A stretch of DNA of 64,000 bases, from NCBI GenBank assembly GCA_045641625.1, contig JAZUHH010000012.1:1-64000 (forward strand), written 5' to 3'. Under the pieces are notes generated by a model. That model saw only the letters and a program-made list of their open reading frames with translations. It searched no databases and was not told where the DNA came from. Source of the DNA: UBA1723 sp045641625. Lineage in GTDB: Bacteria; Bacteroidota; Bacteroidia; Bacteroidales; Paludibacteraceae. Below, in pieces: positions 17,201-25,332 of this stretch. A program made the translations under genes and the position numbers. Position 1 is the first letter of the stretch. Every line of letters starts with the position of its first letter.

Positions 17201-18269
17201 AGAGATAGAGGGGAAAACTATCCTAAAAGTTGTCGATGAAGGAATTGGAATGTCCGCAGAATCTTTAGAAAAGATAAAAAATAAGGAGAACATCGTTTCC
17301 CGCGAAGGAACGGAGAATGAAAAAGGTTTTGGTTTGGGTTTGAAAATAGTTTCCGATTTTATAGGAAAGATGGGTGCCCAAATAAACTTTACAAGCGAAA
17401 CAGGTGTTGGAACCCAGGTAGTTATAGAACTCAACAGCGGTATGGAACTTGACAATGTTGAGGCTTCTGTCGAAGAGTCCGTAGATTCGCGAAAGGATGT
17501 ACTCGACAGCCTTGACAAGTCTGTCTTTGAGGGCAAGACTGTGCTTGTCGTGGATGACGATTCCTTGTTATTGGACAATATAAAAGCTATGCTGAGAAGT
17601 TTCGTAACAGTTGAGACTGCATGCAACGGAGCAGAAGGCTTGCAGAAAGCCGAGAGCATTATACCAGATTTGATAATCAGTGACATTGAAATGCCTAGCA
17701 TGAATGGAATCGAGATGTGCAGACAGCTTGCCCATAAATCAACTACTTCGAACATTCCGGTTCTGTTCCTTTCGGCAAACAGAAATATGTCAACACGAAT
17801 CGCAGGTCTGTCTGTGGGCGCTATAGACTATATAGTCAAACCTTTTAATGAAGGGGAGCTTCTGCTTAAAACTTCTAATTTCTTGCGTATGCAGCAGCAT
17901 CGTCAGATCAAGATATTGGCAGGTTCACTCAATGGTAATGATGGTGAAGCCGAGGATTCAGAGATAAATCCTTTAATTCAGCAGCTGTTGGACTGCATCA
18001 AGGAGAACTATGGAAACCCTGACTACTCGTTTAATGACATTGCCAAGGATTTAGGGTTCAGTAAATCCACATTGACAAGAAGATTGAAGTCCTTGATTGA
18101 CAAGTCACCTATAGAAATTCTGTCCGAATATCGTCTGCACAAGGCTCAAACGCTATTGGTGGAGGGCAAATTGGCAGTCAGCGAGATAGCTTATGCTGTC
18201 GGATTTAACGATCCTTCCTATTTCAGCAGGAAATATAAGGACTTTTTTGGGGTAAGTCCAACAAGATAA
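14295..18269 (+). CDS. Hybrid two-component system sensor/regulator (HTCS)
   Basis: 1324 residues combining a sensor kinase and its regulator in one inner-membrane protein. In order: signal anchor; periplasmic propeller of about 700 residues (first blade YTTRDGLASNNVHDIVEDQ); Y_Y_Y domain ending near LPLSVLPPWWKS; one membrane helix (FTLLCIALFVALGFFI); histidine kinase with His836 in VVAHDLKNP and an N-box NLISNAIKYT; receiver with Asp1130 in SDIEMP and YIVKPF; C-terminal AraC helix-turn-helix (EIAYAVGFNDPSYFSRKYK). All phosphotransfer residues are intact. This class senses oligosaccharides in the periplasm and activates adjacent polysaccharide-use genes. The next genes encode rhamnogalacturonan enzymes, so a rhamnogalacturonan-I oligosaccharide is the likely ligand (inference from context). 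Confidence 0.95.
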   Translation: MQRYLYSIFVLFLYIFNVLMVHGEIQCHVLHYTTRDGLASNNVHDIVEDQHGFIWLATHYGISRFDGCSFRNYDEAHFPEMKRNDTYHAFRLPDGEISFGGSNFTLYSYDSREHSFHDISGFVGEESCNSDITGCSIQPDGDCLLSSTGMGVFAYDKADGSFHPICTNIKDKKVLKIFKDFKNRYWIGCYSGVYIVDREGNTLFDYRNKINELINNILQIDPQHILLCSNVGSLWFAELNNEGEILKVEKISTPFHSVSAICRSYDKNILLGTSGDGLWYLSYVNGEFSFEKIQPINKVDASISKVSSIYVDSKQRAWISTNDNGVWCLNSMSETKSFSSIDLGIPKSVGTSFCPCGDGRMLLGTDGAGLILLDSNNNVLKHWTVKDGLPSNNVLDVEAYQQGYMLSFWGGNPVCLSLEDFKLHPLVTNKLPTPANTVKDICRLGDNSYLLSTGGYGVYMLKDNVLSNIVLDPKLLGDSQDLWMEQSVQLPDGTIRVLTSRTIWSNREGSFKPIYPDVAQAASKNPLLFLQCQEDGENGYFVVANKGVYRFSNDDSVNEKLDFLPSGEYFAILRTDDGKLWVSSSNGILSIDYKDKKYETVFSSEGLTGDYFVRKASRVSSDGKLLFGCKHGFVCVDPKFITKDATEYLSFSELYVNNERVPFDKGSRQVLDYGQTNVLLTLDVVNYAEPNTYDLRYRVMPIDTIWHRVAPSREVSIDFIPDGDFDIEVGVFSPNGNMFRSISLPLSVLPPWWKSVQFTLLCIALFVALGFFISNRRVAALKRRKEELQQAVDEKTIDLRKANDTLTLQKKSIEEKNESLLNTIKLKDQLVSVVAHDLKNPMFAIVTTLRRVMTNRQNEEESGRLISEATLEAERIQSEMVKLLQWASNSDRKMKCVISNVNLAKLVKDIVTFLQPLCDEKEIKLEASLASLEHNVLADEKMLAVVVRNLISNAIKYTGRGKNIKVSATEIEGKTILKVVDEGIGMSAESLEKIKNKENIVSREGTENEKGFGLGLKIVSDFIGKMGAQINFTSETGVGTQVVIELNSGMELDNVEASVEESVDSRKDVLDSLDKSVFEGKTVLVVDDDSLLLDNIKAMLRSFVTVETACNGAEGLQKAESIIPDLIISDIEMPSMNGIEMCRQLAHKSTTSNIPVLFLSANRNMSTRIAGLSVGAIDYIVKPFNEGELLLKTSNFLRMQQHRQIKILAGSLNGNDGEAEDSEINPLIQQLLDCIKENYGNPDYSFNDIAKDLGFSKSTLTRRLKSLIDKSPIEILSEYRLHKAQTLLVEGKLAVSEIAYAVGFNDPSYFSRKYKDFFGVSPTR

Positions 18270-18318
18270 AACAGATAAAAAAGAGAATTTTTAGCCTTTT
18301 TCAGGAAAATGTATTTAT

Positions 18319-18346
18319 AAAAAAGCCCCATTTCATCGGGTTTTTC
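18319..18346 (+). terminator. Probable HTCS terminator
   Basis: AAAAA-g-CCC and GGG-TTTTT arms with a bulged G and a short loop. Confidence 0.5.
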
Positions 18347-18361
18347 AGATATTAGATTGTT

Positions 18362-18396
18362 TTTGGAGCAATTCTCCTATTCTTTGGAGTAATTTT
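18362..18396 (+). promoter_or_regulatory. Direct repeat TTTGGAG(C/T)AATT, 21-bp spacing: candidate HTCS operator
   Basis: TTTGGAGCAATTCT at 18362-18375 and TTTGGAGTAATTTT at 18383-18396 match at 12 of 14 positions with exactly 21 bases between starts, two helical turns. It ends 25 bases before the -7 element of the lyase gene. Spacing and place are as expected for an AraC-type activator bound next to the polymerase. Binding by the neighbouring HTCS is inference. Confidence 0.6.
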
Positions 18397-18421
18397 TAGG
18401 ATGCCGTTTTTCCCTTTGCTC

Positions 18422-18429
18422 TACCTTTG
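18422..18429 (+). promoter_or_regulatory. Promoter of PL11 lyase gene, -7 element TACCTTTG
   Basis: Exact TAnnTTTG match 60 bases before the ATG. No TTTG is seen at -33, which fits a promoter that depends on an activator. Confidence 0.7.
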
Positions 18430-18488
18430 CAATGTGATCGAAACACAAACAAGCAATCGAAACTAATAACAATTTAATATCTAATACC

Positions 18489-21400
18489 ATGAAACATCTA
18501 TTTACTAACTTACTGCTTCCAGTAATGCTCCTAGGAGCTCAGTCGGAGGCTATGTCTGCAACTAAGCAGATGGAGTACCTTAATAGAGGTGTAGTTGCTG
18601 TAAAGACAGGCAACGGAGTTTTCGTAAGCTGGAGATTCTTGGGTAACGACGCCCAGAACACATCTTTCAACATTTATCGTAACGGTACAAAGTTGAATGC
18701 TACTCCCATTGCAACTAAGACTAATTACGTTGACGGTGGAGGAAACGAGTCGTCAAAGTATGTTGTCAAGGCAGTAGTCAACAATAAGGAGATTGACGCT
18801 TCTGACGCAGTGACTCCTTGGGGTCAGCAGTTCAAAACAATCAAGCTTAAGCGTCCAGGAGGTTCTTACGAGCCTAACGATATGAGCTGTGGTGACGTTG
18901 ATGGCGACGGAGAATACGAGTTGTTCCTAAAGTGGAATCCAACTAACGCGAAAGATAATTCTCAGTCGGGAACAACAGGTAATGTTTACATCGACTGTTA
19001 CAAGATGAACGGTACTTTCCTTTGGAGAATCGATCTTGGAAAGAACATCAGAGCAGGTGCCCACTACACTCAGTTCCAGGTGTCCGACTATGATGGAGAC
19101 GGCAAGGCTGAGATGGTCTGCAAGACAGCTCCAGGTACTAAGGACGGTAAGGGAAAGAATGTCATCATGGGTAAAGACAATCCTAATGCCGACTATAGAA
19201 ACGGAAACGGATACATTTTGTCGGGACCTGAGTATCTGACAGTTTTTGAGGGTGCTACAGGTGCAGAGATTAACACAATTGCTTACAATCCGGCACGTGG
19301 AAACGTAGGTGGCTGGGGAGATACATACGGTAACCGTGTCGATCGTTTCAACGCTTGTACAGCATATCTTGACGGTGTTCATCCAAGCGTGGTTATGTGT
19401 CGTGGTTACTATACACAGGCACACGTTGTAGCCTACGATTTCAAGAACGGCAAGTTGGTTCAGCGTTGGGAGCACCACTCGACAACCAAGGGACAGGGTG
19501 CTTACGGTGATGGAAACCACAATGTGAGTGTAGCCGATGTTGATAGAGACGGATTCGATGAAATCATCCTTGGCTCGGCTTGTATCGACCACGATGGTAA
19601 GCTTTACTACAGAACAGGTTTCGGACATGGTGATGCAATGCATGTTAGCCAGATGGATCCTGATACAGAGGATTTGGAAGGCTGGTTCTGCCACGAGGAG
19701 AAGGGTAGCAAGTACGGATATGAGATGAGAAACCTTCGTACAGGTAAGGTGATTTTCGGTAAGGCAACAGGTACTGATAACGGTCGTTGTATGGCTGCCG
19801 ATATTGATGCAAAGCACAGAGGTTTTGAGTGCTGGAGCGCATACAACTCGGATGTGTTCGACTGCAAGGGTAAGGTAATCAGCAACAAGAAGCCTTCACA
19901 GAACTTCCGTATCTACTGGGACGGAGATCTTCAGGACGAGCTGCTTGACGGCACAAAGCTTGACAAGTGGAACGGCAACGGAACAACAAGATTGATTACT
20001 TTGAAGGGTAACTCTTGTAATGGTACTAAGGCAACTCCATGTCTATCCGCTGACTTGTTCGGAGACTGGCGTGAGGAGGTTATCTCTCATAACGGAGCAG
20101 ATGAGATCTATATTTACACTACTACAATCGAGTCCAAGTATCGTTTGTTCACTCTAATGCATGATGCTGTTTACCGTTGTGGTGTCGCTTGGCAGAATTC
20201 TTCTTACAACCAGCCACCTCATCTTGGTTTCTACATCGGTGATGGTGTTGACAAGATAAAGCAGCCAGATATCTATCTAAACAACAAGAAGGGTTCAACT
20301 CCAGTTGTTCCAGACCAGGCAGGCATGTCTTCTGAGGGAACTCTTTCTCAGGAACTTTTCGAGGGTGAGGCAATGGCTCCGGTATCATTCACATTGAGCG
20401 GTTCGGCAACTGGTTTCAACTATGGTGCAATGATTGACGGTTTGACAGTAAAAGAGAACAATGGAACATTGACAATCTCTGGAACTCCTAAGAATTCAGG
20501 TAAGATCACAGTCAGCAGCAAGGGTGGTGACAAAGTGGTTTCATACGAGATCAGCGTAAATGTTGTAAAGACAGGTGACAAGAAGCGTGTAGCCTACATT
20601 ACAGACAACACTAACGCAGACTACAAGAACAACAAAATCATTCCGATGTTGAAGGCTTGCGGAGACCTTTACGTTCGAGAGATTCAGGCAGAGTCCGCAG
20701 ATGTAAACTTGTCAGCATTCGACTTGATTGTAATTGGCGAGGAAACTCCTTCTACTGCCCCAATCATGGCTAAGATTGAGGGTGTTGCGACTCCAATGTT
20801 GTGCATGAAGGTTCATGGTTACAAGGTTGCTGACGGAGCTTGGGGCTGGGCAACAAAGGGATACGGAGACAACACTGAAGCTACAAGCCTTGTAGTTGGC
20901 ACTGAGGCTCAGAAGCACCCTATGTTCAAGGACATTGACTTCTCTAAGGGCAATGAGATCCAGATGGTAACAGAGGTTGAGGCAAAGGCCTTGACTTACA
21001 TGAATCCGGAGTCATTCACTGATGCAAGCGGCGACATCAAGTCTATCGCATCAGTTAAGGGAGAGGATCAGGTTTGTATTCTGGAGATTCCAGCAGGATC
21101 TTCAGTAGCAGGCACTAAGCTTTCAGAAAAGTACATCCAGATCGGTTTGAACAGCAGCTCTAACGCCAACATCACTAATGACGGTTTGTCTATCGTAAAG
21201 AACGCATGCTACTACTTGTTGGGTATGAATTCGGGAACAATAAGCGGTATCGAGGCTGTAAGCTCAGCTAAGAATGTAAATGTGATTGCTTCTTCTGGAA
21301 ACTTGACAGTAACATTCGAAGGTGAGGCAAATGACCTAGTGAACATCTCGGTATTCAATATCTCTGGCAAGATGCTTATGAGTGATGTCATCGAGGCTTA

Positions 21401-21515
21401 CACAGGAAACAACAGCTACCAGACATCTATCCCAGGTCTTCATTCAGGTGTTTATCTACTAGTGATGAAGGGAAACCGAATGAATCACGTAACTAAGTTC
21501 ATCGTAATAGATTAG
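18489..21515 (+). CDS. Rhamnogalacturonan lyase (PL11) with shared C-terminal module and T9SS sorting domain
   Basis: Predicted to cut rhamnogalacturonan-I by beta-elimination outside the cell. 1008 residues. Signal peptide to about residue 24; a PL11 eight-bladed propeller from MEYLNRGVVAV to about residue 600, with the calcium-binding loops DVDGDGEYE and DYDGDGKAE and the QPPHLGFYIGDG strand near its end; a putative-Ig-like linker (about 620-695); a module of about 215 residues (698-912) starting KRVAYITDN and ending NACYYLLGM; a type A T9SS sorting domain (about 920-1008) ending in HVTKFIVID. The module is about half identical to the one in the next protein. The gene follows the HTCS and has a possible operator. 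No SusC/SusD genes flank it. Family call is strong; substrate detail is from the family. Confidence 0.94.
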   Translation: MKHLFTNLLLPVMLLGAQSEAMSATKQMEYLNRGVVAVKTGNGVFVSWRFLGNDAQNTSFNIYRNGTKLNATPIATKTNYVDGGGNESSKYVVKAVVNNKEIDASDAVTPWGQQFKTIKLKRPGGSYEPNDMSCGDVDGDGEYELFLKWNPTNAKDNSQSGTTGNVYIDCYKMNGTFLWRIDLGKNIRAGAHYTQFQVSDYDGDGKAEMVCKTAPGTKDGKGKNVIMGKDNPNADYRNGNGYILSGPEYLTVFEGATGAEINTIAYNPARGNVGGWGDTYGNRVDRFNACTAYLDGVHPSVVMCRGYYTQAHVVAYDFKNGKLVQRWEHHSTTKGQGAYGDGNHNVSVADVDRDGFDEIILGSACIDHDGKLYYRTGFGHGDAMHVSQMDPDTEDLEGWFCHEEKGSKYGYEMRNLRTGKVIFGKATGTDNGRCMAADIDAKHRGFECWSAYNSDVFDCKGKVISNKKPSQNFRIYWDGDLQDELLDGTKLDKWNGNGTTRLITLKGNSCNGTKATPCLSADLFGDWREEVISHNGADEIYIYTTTIESKYRLFTLMHDAVYRCGVAWQNSSYNQPPHLGFYIGDGVDKIKQPDIYLNNKKGSTPVVPDQAGMSSEGTLSQELFEGEAMAPVSFTLSGSATGFNYGAMIDGLTVKENNGTLTISGTPKNSGKITVSSKGGDKVVSYEISVNVVKTGDKKRVAYITDNTNADYKNNKIIPMLKACGDLYVREIQAESADVNLSAFDLIVIGEETPSTAPIMAKIEGVATPMLCMKVHGYKVADGAWGWATKGYGDNTEATSLVVGTEAQKHPMFKDIDFSKGNEIQMVTEVEAKALTYMNPESFTDASGDIKSIASVKGEDQVCILEIPAGSSVAGTKLSEKYIQIGLNSSSNANITNDGLSIVKNACYYLLGMNSGTISGIEAVSSAKNVNVIASSGNLTVTFEGEANDLVNISVFNISGKMLMSDVIEAYTGNNSYQTSIPGLHSGVYLLVMKGNRMNHVTKFIVID

Positions 21516-21546
21516 AACATCATAATATCATAAAATTCCTTTATTG

Positions 21547-21620
21547 AAAAGCACCGTTCCACTAGAATAGGTAAGGTTAGGTTATAGTTCATGTAGTGTG
21601 GGGTGGAACGGTGCTTTTAT
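21547..21620 (+). terminator. Long-loop terminator after PL11 gene
   Basis: A perfect 16-bp stem (AAAAGCACCGTTCCAC at 21547-21562, GTGGAACGGTGCTTTT at 21603-21618) encloses a 40-base loop. The T-run is only four bases, so termination may be partial. Confidence 0.7.
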
Positions 21621-21660
21621 TAGTTATGGGGATTGAGTAGCGAGTATAAAACTAATCGAT

Positions 21661-21722
21661 TCTAAGTATCTCGATATAAACATTAAGACAGACTCGCTCT
21701 GCATCGTCGATATAAACATTGT
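21661..21722. repeat. Dispersed repeat: two TCGATATAAACATT units
   Basis: TCTCGATATAAACATTAAGACAG and GACTCGCTCTGCATCGTCG then ATATAAACATTG form two related units upstream of the acetylesterase gene. No TAnnTTTG promoter is visible between the terminator and the ATG at 21742. Confidence 0.65.
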
Positions 21723-21741
21723 CCAATAAACAGAGACGGTT

Positions 21742-24700
21742 ATGAATATACTGTTTACAAATATAAAGCGTATGCTTGTTGTTATGATGCTGATGATTGG
21801 TGTCTCGATAACGGTAAATGCCCAGTTAAGGGTGTTCACTATCGGAGATTCTACTGTTCAGGACTACAACGACGGCTATGCTCCAAGAAAGGGATGGGGA
21901 CAGATGCTCCCATTCTTCTTTGACAAATCTAAGGTCACTGTCATAAACAAGGCTGTGGGCGGCACAAGTTCCAAGAGCTTCTATAACGAGAAGTGGGCTG
22001 ATGTCAGAAAGCAGCTGAAGAGCGGTGACTATGTCTTTATCCAGTTCGGAATCAATGACAGAAGCACTCAGGCATATCGCTACGCGCCAAAGGATACATT
22101 CAATGCCTATATCAAGAAATATGTGGCTGACTGCAAGGCTAAGGGCGCTTATCCTGTGCTTGTCTCTACCGTAAGACGTTGTGCGTGGACTAACGGAAAG
22201 CCATACGATTCATATCACGAGCATCCTCAGTTGATGCGTGATCTTGCATCTTCTCTCAAGCTTCCTTTGGTTGACCTTGACAAGTTCTGCTATGACCTTT
22301 TCGTCAAGCAGGGACAGCTCTATTCAGAGAGATACCTTACAATGCATCTTGAGGCTGGTGAATATGCCAACTATCCAAAGGGTAACACTGACCAGGTACA
22401 CTATCAGGAGATAGGTGCCACAGACAATGCAAGATTTGTTGTTGAGACTATAGAGAAGAGTACCGATGCAAACCTAAAGAAGCTTGTGCCAGGCATTCTT
22501 CCTCGTTACAAGGTGACTTTCAAGATCAACGATGCAACAAAGGCCAAGACTATTTCAAGAAGCGCGGACTTTCCTGCAGGCATCAATGTCACTTTGAAGA
22601 CCATTCCGCAGAGCGGAGCCAAGTTCCTTCGTTGGGAGGACGGTTCGGGCAAGAGCATTGCAACAACTTCGCTCAAGGTCCTAAAGATGGGCAGCTCTGA
22701 CATCACTTACAAGGCAGTCTATCAGTCGAACATCGTCGAGAAGGAGGAGTTTGACGACAATGCCGACATCGTAATTGACAACGCCAAGAAAGTTCTGATT
22801 GCACCAAAGACAAACCGCTATGTCTGGTACTTCAACAACGCCAAGATTACTAACGGTTCTGCTCAGGAGGTGGCTGTAACAAACAACGGAACTTATTCCG
22901 TAGAGTTGTTCGACGCTAACGGCAAACTGCAGAAACGTCTTGATATCTGCGTCTCTATTGGCAAGGACGGTGTAGTCAGAAAGATTTATTTGATCGGAGA
23001 CTCTACTGTCTGCGACTACAAGGATAGCCAGTTCCCTATGACAGGTTGGGGCCAGGTATTGAAGTATTTCTTTAATTCCGACATCCAGATCGTGAACCAT
23101 GCAATCGGAGGAAGAAGTTCAAGAAGCTTCCGAGAGCAGGGCAGATGGAAGACAGTGTTGAACGCTCTTAATCCTGGTGACTTCGTGTTCATCCAGTTCG
23201 GACACAATGACCGCGACAATTCTAAGGCAGAGCGCTACACTCCAGTTGACAAGTACAAGCTATACATCGACTCGTTTGTCGTTGAGGCCAGAGAAAAGGG
23301 TGCTGTTCCAGTGCTTGTCTCGCCTATGGTAATGAACGCATGGAAGAACAACGAGATGAGAAACGTCTTTACAGAGAGCGGCGCTGACTACAGAGGTGCT
23401 ATGGCTGCTGTGGCAAAGAGCAGAGGATGTGCTTTCGTTGACTTGAACATGAAGTCATACAACTACTTCAAGCAGTTCAATTCTGAATATCTTTCTCGCT
23501 ATTTCTATAACTTCTATCCTGCCGGAGAGTACAAGAACTATCCAAGCGGAAGCAGTGACGGAACTCATTTCCAGGAGATGGGTGCAATTGCAATGTGCAG
23601 GTTCATCACAGAGGAGTTGCGTGACATCGAAGACCCATACATCTGTGCGCTCCAGAAGTACATGAAGCCTGTCTATAAGGTTACTGTAAAGGCTAACAAG
23701 GACAAAGTGGGAACTATTGCACAGTCTAACACATTCCCTGAGGGATGTCCTGTTTCCGTGAAGGTTCTTCCTTCTTCGGGAAACAAGTTCCTTGCTTGGA
23801 ATCAGGATGGCAGAGAGGTCGCTAAGACAACTATCTGGCGCTTCACTATGGGTGCCAAGAACACAACTCTGACAGCAATGTTCGAGGGTGGAGCCGAGGT
23901 TGAGTCTGTGCTTCCTTCAACATTCCCTGCCGGCAGAAAGAGAATCGCTTACATCACTGACCCTGCGGGTGCAACATACTCCGACGACATTATCAAGCCG
24001 ATGTTGAAGAACTGCGACGACTTGTTCGTATGGGAGATTCCTTCGGTAAACTCTGACGTTAATTTGATTGACTTCGACATGGTTCTTATCAGCGAGGAGA
24101 CTCCTTCGACAGCGCCGATAATTGCTGACTTGAAGGGTGTTGACAAGCCTGTCCTTAACCTGAAGGTTCATGCGTACAAGAACGCTGCGGGAGCATGGAA
24201 CTGGGCAACCAAGGGATTCGGTGACAACACTACCGAGACATCAATCTATGTTGAGAGCGAGTACCGCAACCATCCGATGTTCAACGATATAACTTTCACA
24301 AACGGAGAGATTCAGATGGTGTCAGAGGTCAACACAAAGGCGCTGACTTTCATGAATCCTGAGTCTTTCACAGACAGAACAGGTCTTATCACAGACATCG
24401 CAATGGTTAAGGGCGAGCAGGAGCAGGTCTGCATCTTCGAGATTGCAGAGGGCGCAACTATCGCAGGAGTGACACTTCCGCACAAGTTCATCCAGATCGG
24501 ACTTAACAGCAGTTCGTATGCTAACCTTACTGACGACGCGTTGTCTGTAATACGTAATGCATGCTACTACTTGATGGGAGTGGAGAAGGATTCGCAGACA
24601 GGTGTAACAGCACTTCCTTCCTCTTTGTCGCGTTTCGTAGTGAGTCCGGTTCCCGCACATGACAATCTGAACATTTCGTGCGACATTGACGAGGATGATG

Positions 24701-24876
24701 CACTTGAAATTTCAGTTGTCGATGTTACCGGCAGAACAGTTCGTGTGTCACTCGTGGATGTTTACCGTGGCAGAAACGACATTTCGCTCGACCTTTCCGG
24801 TATTCCTTCCGGAGTATGCTTCCTTAAGATCGAGGGAGCCCATACCAGAGGAATCGCTAAGGTCGTCATAAAATAG
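21742..24876 (+). CDS. Double-domain rhamnogalacturonan acetylesterase (CE12-type) with shared module and T9SS sorting domain
   Basis: Predicted to remove acetyl groups from rhamnogalacturonan-I so that the PL11 enzyme can act. 1044 residues. Signal peptide ending VNAQ; first SGNH domain (about 30-245) with Ser37 in GDST, Gly in AVGG, GIND, and Asp217/His220 in DQVH; a first beta domain of the InlB-repeat type (YKVTFKIND); a short Ig-like linker; second SGNH domain (about 412-635) with Ser421 in GDST, GHND, and Asp606/His609 in DGTH; a second InlB-type domain; the 215-residue module (about 732-946) shared with the PL11 protein; a type A T9SS sorting domain. Both catalytic sets are complete. 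The domain plus InlB pair appears to be an internal duplication that has diverged. Co-transcription with the lyase through the partial terminator is likely but unproven. Confidence 0.93.
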   Translation: MNILFTNIKRMLVVMMLMIGVSITVNAQLRVFTIGDSTVQDYNDGYAPRKGWGQMLPFFFDKSKVTVINKAVGGTSSKSFYNEKWADVRKQLKSGDYVFIQFGINDRSTQAYRYAPKDTFNAYIKKYVADCKAKGAYPVLVSTVRRCAWTNGKPYDSYHEHPQLMRDLASSLKLPLVDLDKFCYDLFVKQGQLYSERYLTMHLEAGEYANYPKGNTDQVHYQEIGATDNARFVVETIEKSTDANLKKLVPGILPRYKVTFKINDATKAKTISRSADFPAGINVTLKTIPQSGAKFLRWEDGSGKSIATTSLKVLKMGSSDITYKAVYQSNIVEKEEFDDNADIVIDNAKKVLIAPKTNRYVWYFNNAKITNGSAQEVAVTNNGTYSVELFDANGKLQKRLDICVSIGKDGVVRKIYLIGDSTVCDYKDSQFPMTGWGQVLKYFFNSDIQIVNHAIGGRSSRSFREQGRWKTVLNALNPGDFVFIQFGHNDRDNSKAERYTPVDKYKLYIDSFVVEAREKGAVPVLVSPMVMNAWKNNEMRNVFTESGADYRGAMAAVAKSRGCAFVDLNMKSYNYFKQFNSEYLSRYFYNFYPAGEYKNYPSGSSDGTHFQEMGAIAMCRFITEELRDIEDPYICALQKYMKPVYKVTVKANKDKVGTIAQSNTFPEGCPVSVKVLPSSGNKFLAWNQDGREVAKTTIWRFTMGAKNTTLTAMFEGGAEVESVLPSTFPAGRKRIAYITDPAGATYSDDIIKPMLKNCDDLFVWEIPSVNSDVNLIDFDMVLISEETPSTAPIIADLKGVDKPVLNLKVHAYKNAAGAWNWATKGFGDNTTETSIYVESEYRNHPMFNDITFTNGEIQMVSEVNTKALTFMNPESFTDRTGLITDIAMVKGEQEQVCIFEIAEGATIAGVTLPHKFIQIGLNSSSYANLTDDALSVIRNACYYLMGVEKDSQTGVTALPSSLSRFVVSPVPAHDNLNISCDIDEDDALEISVVDVTGRTVRVSLVDVYRGRNDISLDLSGIPSGVCFLKIEGAHTRGIAKVVIK

Positions 24877-24911
24877 CAGTTATACGCTTTACATATCCTG
24901 AATCTATGAAC

Positions 24912-24945
24912 CCGGTTGCAATATTGATTATTGCAGCCGGTTTTG
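24912..24945 (+). terminator. Terminator after the acetylesterase gene
   Basis: CCGGTTGCAATA (24912-24923) pairs with TATTGCAGCCGG (24929-24940), followed by TTTTG. Confidence 0.75.
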
Positions 24946-25293
24946 TAGTTTTGTCCAGATGTCCTGCCCAAGGGATAAAATTCATTTCACAGTTCAATTT
25001 ATTTTTGTGTTCTCAATGGTAAAAATGTCTGCAGTGCATCTGTAAAAGATAGAAAAGGCTCCCATTGGTTTCTTTATCCCTTATATGAAAGTCCTTAGAA
25101 GTAGTATTTTAACACATTCGTTTTTGAAATTTTCAAAAATAGTCAGAATTAGTCTTGGATATGAATGCAAGGATTGTTTTTTCACAACGAAAAAGATCTT
25201 TGTTCAATTGTAAGATTGATTTCTTCCCTACATCTGAATGTGTAAAAAAATGTTAAAGTTGTTGTATGGAATTGCAGATTGTATTTTTTGTTT
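24946..25293. other. Gene-free spacer
   Basis: About 350 AT-rich bases with no credible open frame, RNA gene or copy of the dispersed repeats. Confidence 0.5.
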
Positions 25294-25301
25294 TAATTTT
25301 G
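25294..25301 (+). promoter_or_regulatory. Promoter, -7 element TAATTTTG
   Basis: Exact TAnnTTTG match 31 bases before the ATG at 25333. Confidence 0.65.
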
Positions 25302-25332
25302 CGATGTTAAACAATGAAATCAATTTGTGAAT

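Noticed and set aside
17036..17755. A 239-codon Ser-rich open frame antisense to the HTCS kinase and receiver part
   Set aside because: The plus-strand frame carries intact kinase and receiver motifs across the whole interval.
14295..18269. HTCS with a missing phosphotransfer residue
   Set aside because: His836, the N-box and Asp1130 are all present, so it looks fully functional.
18927..19817. A 296-codon open frame on the minus strand inside the PL11 gene
   Set aside because: Composition (Cys, Ser, Thr, Val rich) is typical of an antisense frame, and there is no promoter or start support.
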